Positions 60,416 to 64,000 of a stretch of 64,000 nucleotides of DNA are shown here, in pieces. The translations under genes were made by a program, and so were the position numbers. This DNA comes from Mycoplasmatota bacterium (GTDB taxonomy: Bacteria; Bacillota_I; Bacilli_A; Haloplasmatales; Haloplasmataceae), in assembly GCA_018394295.1 (NCBI GenBank), contig CP074573.1, positions 1,805,156 to 1,869,155 of the forward strand, read 5' to 3'. Positions within the stretch are counted from its first letter, which is position 1. The number at the start of each line of letters is the position of its first letter. The notes below the pieces were generated by a model. That model did no database searches, was not told the origin of the DNA, and worked only from the letters and a program-made list of their open reading frames with translations.

Positions 60416-63400
60416 ATGAAGTCTATAAAGACTTACTTAGGTTTATTTACTTTGATCTTATTCTTGTCTACTTTATTTGCTTGTAGTATGCAAATGACTC
60501 TAACAGTAGATAAAAATGAATTAACTTTAGAAGTAAATCAAACAGAAAAATTATTGTATGAAACAAATGACAAGAAAGGAGTTACCTTCGAATCAAGTAA
60601 TGATGAGATTGCTACTGTTGATAGTGAGGGAAATGTAGAAGCCATCTCAGAAGGGACAGTAACAATTACCATTACCTCAAAATCTGATGAGGATGTTAGA
60701 GTGGACATCACAGTAACGGTAGTTTTATCTGATCCTACAGAAATTACAATTACTGGTAATGATGCAGTAGTCGTAGAAGACACCGTTCAATTAACACACT
60801 CCGTGCTACCTGCTTCTGCAGATCAAGTTGTTACCTGGTCATCTAGTGATGAAACAATCGCTACAGTTGATGAAAATGGTTTAGTTACTGCATTAGCAGT
60901 AGGAACAACTACCATTACAGTAACTTCAACAAAAGACACATCAATTACATCTACTAAAGAGATTAAGGTTGTGTTACCTGATCCTACAGAAGTAATTATC
61001 TCAGGATCTGATGAAGTAACATTAGATGAAACGATTACATTATTAGGATTAGTTAATCCAGAATTAGCTAGTCAAGATATTATTTGGTCATCTAGTGATG
61101 AAACAATCGCTACAGTTGATGAAACAGGTGTCGTAACACCTATTAAATTAGGAACTGTAACGATAACTGCTACATCAGTTGTAGATAACACAGTAAAAGG
61201 AACACTTGAAATTACTGTTGTATTACCTGCTCCTACAAGTATAGTAATCAATACAACGGTTGAACCTGTTTTAGTTGGACAAACTATTTCTTTATCAGCA
61301 AGTGTATTACCAGAAATCGCTGATCAAAGTATCATTTGGTCATCAAGTGATGAAGCAATTGCGACAGTTGACCAAGATGGTGTTGTAACAATGGTTGGTT
61401 CTGGAAAAACAGAAATAACTGCTAAATCAAGTGTAAATCCAGATGTATTTACAACAGTTGAAGTTGAAACATTAAATTATTTATTAGTTGATGAAAAAGC
61501 AGTAGAAAATGATACCCGTGAATTTGATGGATTAACGTTTACTTATGGTGTTGATTTATTCTCATCAATTCAAGAAGCATTAAATTCTGCTGTTGATGGT
61601 TCAATGATTCATGTTTTACCTGGTACATATAAAGAAAATATTAAAATAAACAAAAATAATATTAGTTTATTTGGTGCTAATTATAATATTAATCCAAACA
61701 CTGAAACTAGAGTAGAAGAAACAATATTTGAAGGTACCATCACAATTGGTGATGAGGTAGCTGTTTCAAATATCGCAATCGCAGGATTTGAATTGACTGG
61801 TGAATCACGTATTATTGCTAGTACAATTAGAGGGATTGATGGATTAACCGTTGAAAATATCTATGCACATGATTTAAATTATTCAGAGCAATACGCTGCA
61901 TTATTCCATTTTGTTGGTACATCTGTTGATGAAGGACTTAAAAACTTTACAGTTAAAAATAATAAAGTTGTTAATTTAACCGGTCAAATTGGAACTGGTA
62001 AAGATATTCAAAATCGAGTTATTTATGCAGCATACATTACAAATCTAACATTTGAAGGAAATGAAATTGAAAACGCTAGTCGTGATTTATTCTTTACTGG
62101 TATTGCTGGAGATTTAGTTATCAGTGAGAATTCAGTTAAAAATATTATCTACCGTTTCGTTCATGTAACTAACTTTACAAGTAATGTTTTAGTAAAAGAT
62201 AACTATTTTGATACATGTACTAATTCAGCTATTACTATTTATGATGGCAATTTAACAACAACTGAGCAATATGTGAAAGTTATAAATAATACTGTTTATA
62301 ATTCAAGTAATGGTATAGCTGTATTCTCAATGGACTTAACTGAAGGTACAACAGTTGATAACACTGGATTCTATGCAGAAGTTATGAATAATGAAGTTAT
62401 CCTTGATGGAAGTTTAGGCGGATATTACATTCTTTATGGTGACAAAGATGAAATGGTTCCAGTAAAAGCATCTAATAATGCATTAGGTGTTCAAAATGAT
62501 GGTGAAGTAAGTTATCCAGATTCAGGTTACTTTAGAAATAATCTTGAATTAGATGGAAACTTTGCCGCAAATACTTATTATGTAAGCGGAGATTATGCAA
62601 GTATGTCAGGACAAACCACTACAGTAGATGGTGAAAAAGTTACCATTGGTGTTAATGGTTTCGCTACTATTGCAGAAGCATTAGTAGGAACAAATGATTT
62701 TGGAAAAACTATTAGAGTTTTAAGTGGAACTTATTCAGAAGATATAACTATTGATTCAAACAATATAAAATTAATTGGACCAAATGCTGAAATTGATCCA
62801 AATACTGGTACACGTGTTGATGAAGCAGTGCTTACTGGTGTAATAAATGTTAATGGAGAAGAAAACATTATTATATCTGGTTTCAGTTTTACTGGTAAAG
62901 CTCAAATTATTGGACAAAAAGAGATTAGCTTAAAAGGATTTGAGTTTAGTTATAATATCGCAGAAGACATTACTTATGATGCTACTCCATATTATGGATT
63001 TATTCAATTAGTATCTACCTCTACTGAAAATGGTACATTTGATGTTTTAATTTCAAACAACAAATTACATAATATATTAAATTTAGATACAACTAAATTT
63101 TATGTAAGACCAATTTGGATTGAATACGCTACTAGAGTAACAATTACTGATAATGTCATTACAGATTTCGACCGTGAAAACTATTTAGGATATACATCTG
63201 GTGATTTATTATTTGCTCGTAACGAAGTAGCGAATAATCATTATCGTGGTATCCATATTGTAAGTTTCTTAAGTGGACATATCCTTGTTACAGAGAATAA
63301 GTTTAGTAATATGGGAGATGCTTCCGTTGCAATCTGGGGTAAAGCAATTTATGAAGATGGAATTGTTATTGAAGTTACTCACAATACATTAACCAATGTT

Positions 63401-64000
63401 ACTAAAGGTTTTATGGTTGACCCTGAATATTGTAATGCTGCAGGTCAATGGGTAGCTGATAAACCAATCGTAGCGAAAGTAAACTATAACATCGTTAATG
63501 GTGTAGAGAAATATTGGGGACATTCTTCAGATATGTATGCTGTAGACTTTACTAAAAACTACTGGGGTCCTGTTGCTCCTACAGTAGCTAATTTTGGTAA
63601 CTTAACTGAAGCAGATTTCGCTAATTACTATACAAATGAAGAAGATGTACCAGGTCCAGATGAAGTAGTTGAAATATTACCAACTGATATCTCAATTACT
63701 AATCCAGTAACAGAAATGAATCTAGGAGATACCTATCAACTAGAAACATTATTTACACCAATTGATACATCTAATAAACGCGTAGAATGGACTAGCTCAG
63801 ATGCAACAATTATTAGTGTATCTCCAGATGGATTACTAACTGCATTAAAAGGTGGAACAGTGACTATTACAGTTAAATCACTTGAAGATACATCTCTTGT
63901 AGCAACAATTGAGGTAACAGTAAAGGCTGACCCAGGTATTGAGTTATCTCTTTCTGATAACCGTCAACAACTTATTATTGATGACACGGTAACCATAACT
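60416..64000 (+). CDS. Giant surface lipoprotein with BIG_2 and beta-helix repeats (runs off the window)
   Basis: At least 1195 residues. Lipoprotein signal MKSIKTYLGLFTLILFLSTL-FAC, Cys23. At least four N-terminal BIG_2 Ig-like domains follow (about 27-350), each with the signature WSSSDETIATVDENGLVT / VGTTTITVTS. Two right-handed beta-helix (NosD/pectin-lyase-like) regions come next (about 365-700 and 740-1065), each opened by an ATIAEAL/SIQEALN motif and LSGTYSEDITIDSNN. Then at least one and probably two more BIG_2 domains (VEWTSSDATIISVSPDGLLT). The plan fits an adhesin or carbohydrate-acting surface protein. GGAAGGGGAAATG precedes the ATG. Frame open to the last base. Confidence 0.9.
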   Translation, partial: MKSIKTYLGLFTLILFLSTLFACSMQMTLTVDKNELTLEVNQTEKLLYETNDKKGVTFESSNDEIATVDSEGNVEAISEGTVTITITSKSDEDVRVDITVTVVLSDPTEITITGNDAVVVEDTVQLTHSVLPASADQVVTWSSSDETIATVDENGLVTALAVGTTTITVTSTKDTSITSTKEIKVVLPDPTEVIISGSDEVTLDETITLLGLVNPELASQDIIWSSSDETIATVDETGVVTPIKLGTVTITATSVVDNTVKGTLEITVVLPAPTSIVINTTVEPVLVGQTISLSASVLPEIADQSIIWSSSDEAIATVDQDGVVTMVGSGKTEITAKSSVNPDVFTTVEVETLNYLLVDEKAVENDTREFDGLTFTYGVDLFSSIQEALNSAVDGSMIHVLPGTYKENIKINKNNISLFGANYNINPNTETRVEETIFEGTITIGDEVAVSNIAIAGFELTGESRIIASTIRGIDGLTVENIYAHDLNYSEQYAALFHFVGTSVDEGLKNFTVKNNKVVNLTGQIGTGKDIQNRVIYAAYITNLTFEGNEIENASRDLFFTGIAGDLVISENSVKNIIYRFVHVTNFTSNVLVKDNYFDTCTNSAITIYDGNLTTTEQYVKVINNTVYNSSNGIAVFSMDLTEGTTVDNTGFYAEVMNNEVILDGSLGGYYILYGDKDEMVPVKASNNALGVQNDGEVSYPDSGYFRNNLELDGNFAANTYYVSGDYASMSGQTTTVDGEKVTIGVNGFATIAEALVGTNDFGKTIRVLSGTYSEDITIDSNNIKLIGPNAEIDPNTGTRVDEAVLTGVINVNGEENIIISGFSFTGKAQIIGQKEISLKGFEFSYNIAEDITYDATPYYGFIQLVSTSTENGTFDVLISNNKLHNILNLDTTKFYVRPIWIEYATRVTITDNVITDFDRENYLGYTSGDLLFARNEVANNHYRGIHIVSFLSGHILVTENKFSNMGDASVAIWGKAIYEDGIVIEVTHNTLTNVTKGFMVDPEYCNAAGQWVADKPIVAKVNYNIVNGVEKYWGHSSDMYAVDFTKNYWGPVAPTVANFGNLTEADFANYYTNEEDVPGPDEVVEILPTDISITNPVTEMNLGDTYQLETLFTPIDTSNKRVEWTSSDATIISVSPDGLLTALKGGTVTITVKSLEDTSLVATIEVTVKADPGIELSLSDNRQQLIIDDTVTIT

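Noticed and set aside
60538-60783. Open frame on the minus strand inside the lipoprotein gene
   Set aside because: It is the antisense shadow of the low-complexity Ser/Thr/Val-rich BIG_2 coding region and lacks a ribosome-binding site.

Overview
The window is AT-rich, low-GC Gram-positive (Bacillota/Mollicutes-side) chromosome using the standard code, since TGA acts as a stop. The conserved genes follow a Bacillus-like order: dtd-rel-apt-recJ; spoVB and a yrzE-like gene; yajC-tgt-queA-ruvB-ruvA; obg-rpmA-prp-rplU with spoIVFB-spoIVFA. The spoIVFA/spoIVFB pair, SpoVB and a SafA-like LysM protein point to a spore-former or a recent descendant of one. A deep-branching Bacilli lineage near Haloplasma, Turicibacter or Erysipelotrichia would fit, but that placement is inference.

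Layout. 1-7.0 kb is a hypervariable block beside dtd. Accessory genes (membrane proteins, a band-7 protein, a GNAT acetyltransferase, a frameshifted immunity-like gene, a broken AbiE toxin-antitoxin pair) are separated by four decayed copies of the 3' end of dtd, three of them next to a dtd-tail hairpin or its remnant. 7.1-15.7 kb is core: rel, apt, recJ, spoVB, DUF421, a yrzE-like gene and two paralogous membrane genes. 15.7-44.4 kb is a large accessory island lying exactly between the yrzE-like gene and yajC. It holds a TetR-controlled flavoenzyme operon (16.0-19.9 kb), a graveyard of gene fragments and nested insertion sequences (19.9-30.7 kb: IS66, ISL3, IS110, tyrosine and serine recombinases, an orphan toxin tip with a candidate immunity gene), and the most interesting unit, an Rhs toxin operon (31.2-39.1 kb). 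More IS remnants (IS1595, IS21, IS6) follow at 40.4-43.9 kb. 44.4-60.1 kb is core again: tRNA queuosine synthesis, RuvAB, a formate/nitrite-type channel, Obg, L27/Prp/L21, SpoIVFAB and GlpX. 60.2-64 kb starts a very large surface lipoprotein of BIG_2 and beta-helix repeats that runs off the end.

How it works together. The Rhs operon reads, in order of transcription, a small protein with a phage tail-fibre/baseplate-like N-terminus, a MurE-like ligase whose normal UDP-MurNAc-binding N-domain is replaced, a one-TM holin-like protein, a 1609-residue Rhs/YD-repeat protein with a C-terminal toxin tip, and a translationally coupled candidate immunity gene. A phage late-regulator-like gene lies upstream. 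No tail tube, sheath, capsid or type VI genes are present. This looks like a phage-derived polymorphic-toxin module, with orphan tip and immunity debris downstream, and is the best candidate for an undescribed system. Most transposase genes in the island are broken by single-base changes in homopolymers or by nonsense codons, so the island looks old and no longer mobile by itself.
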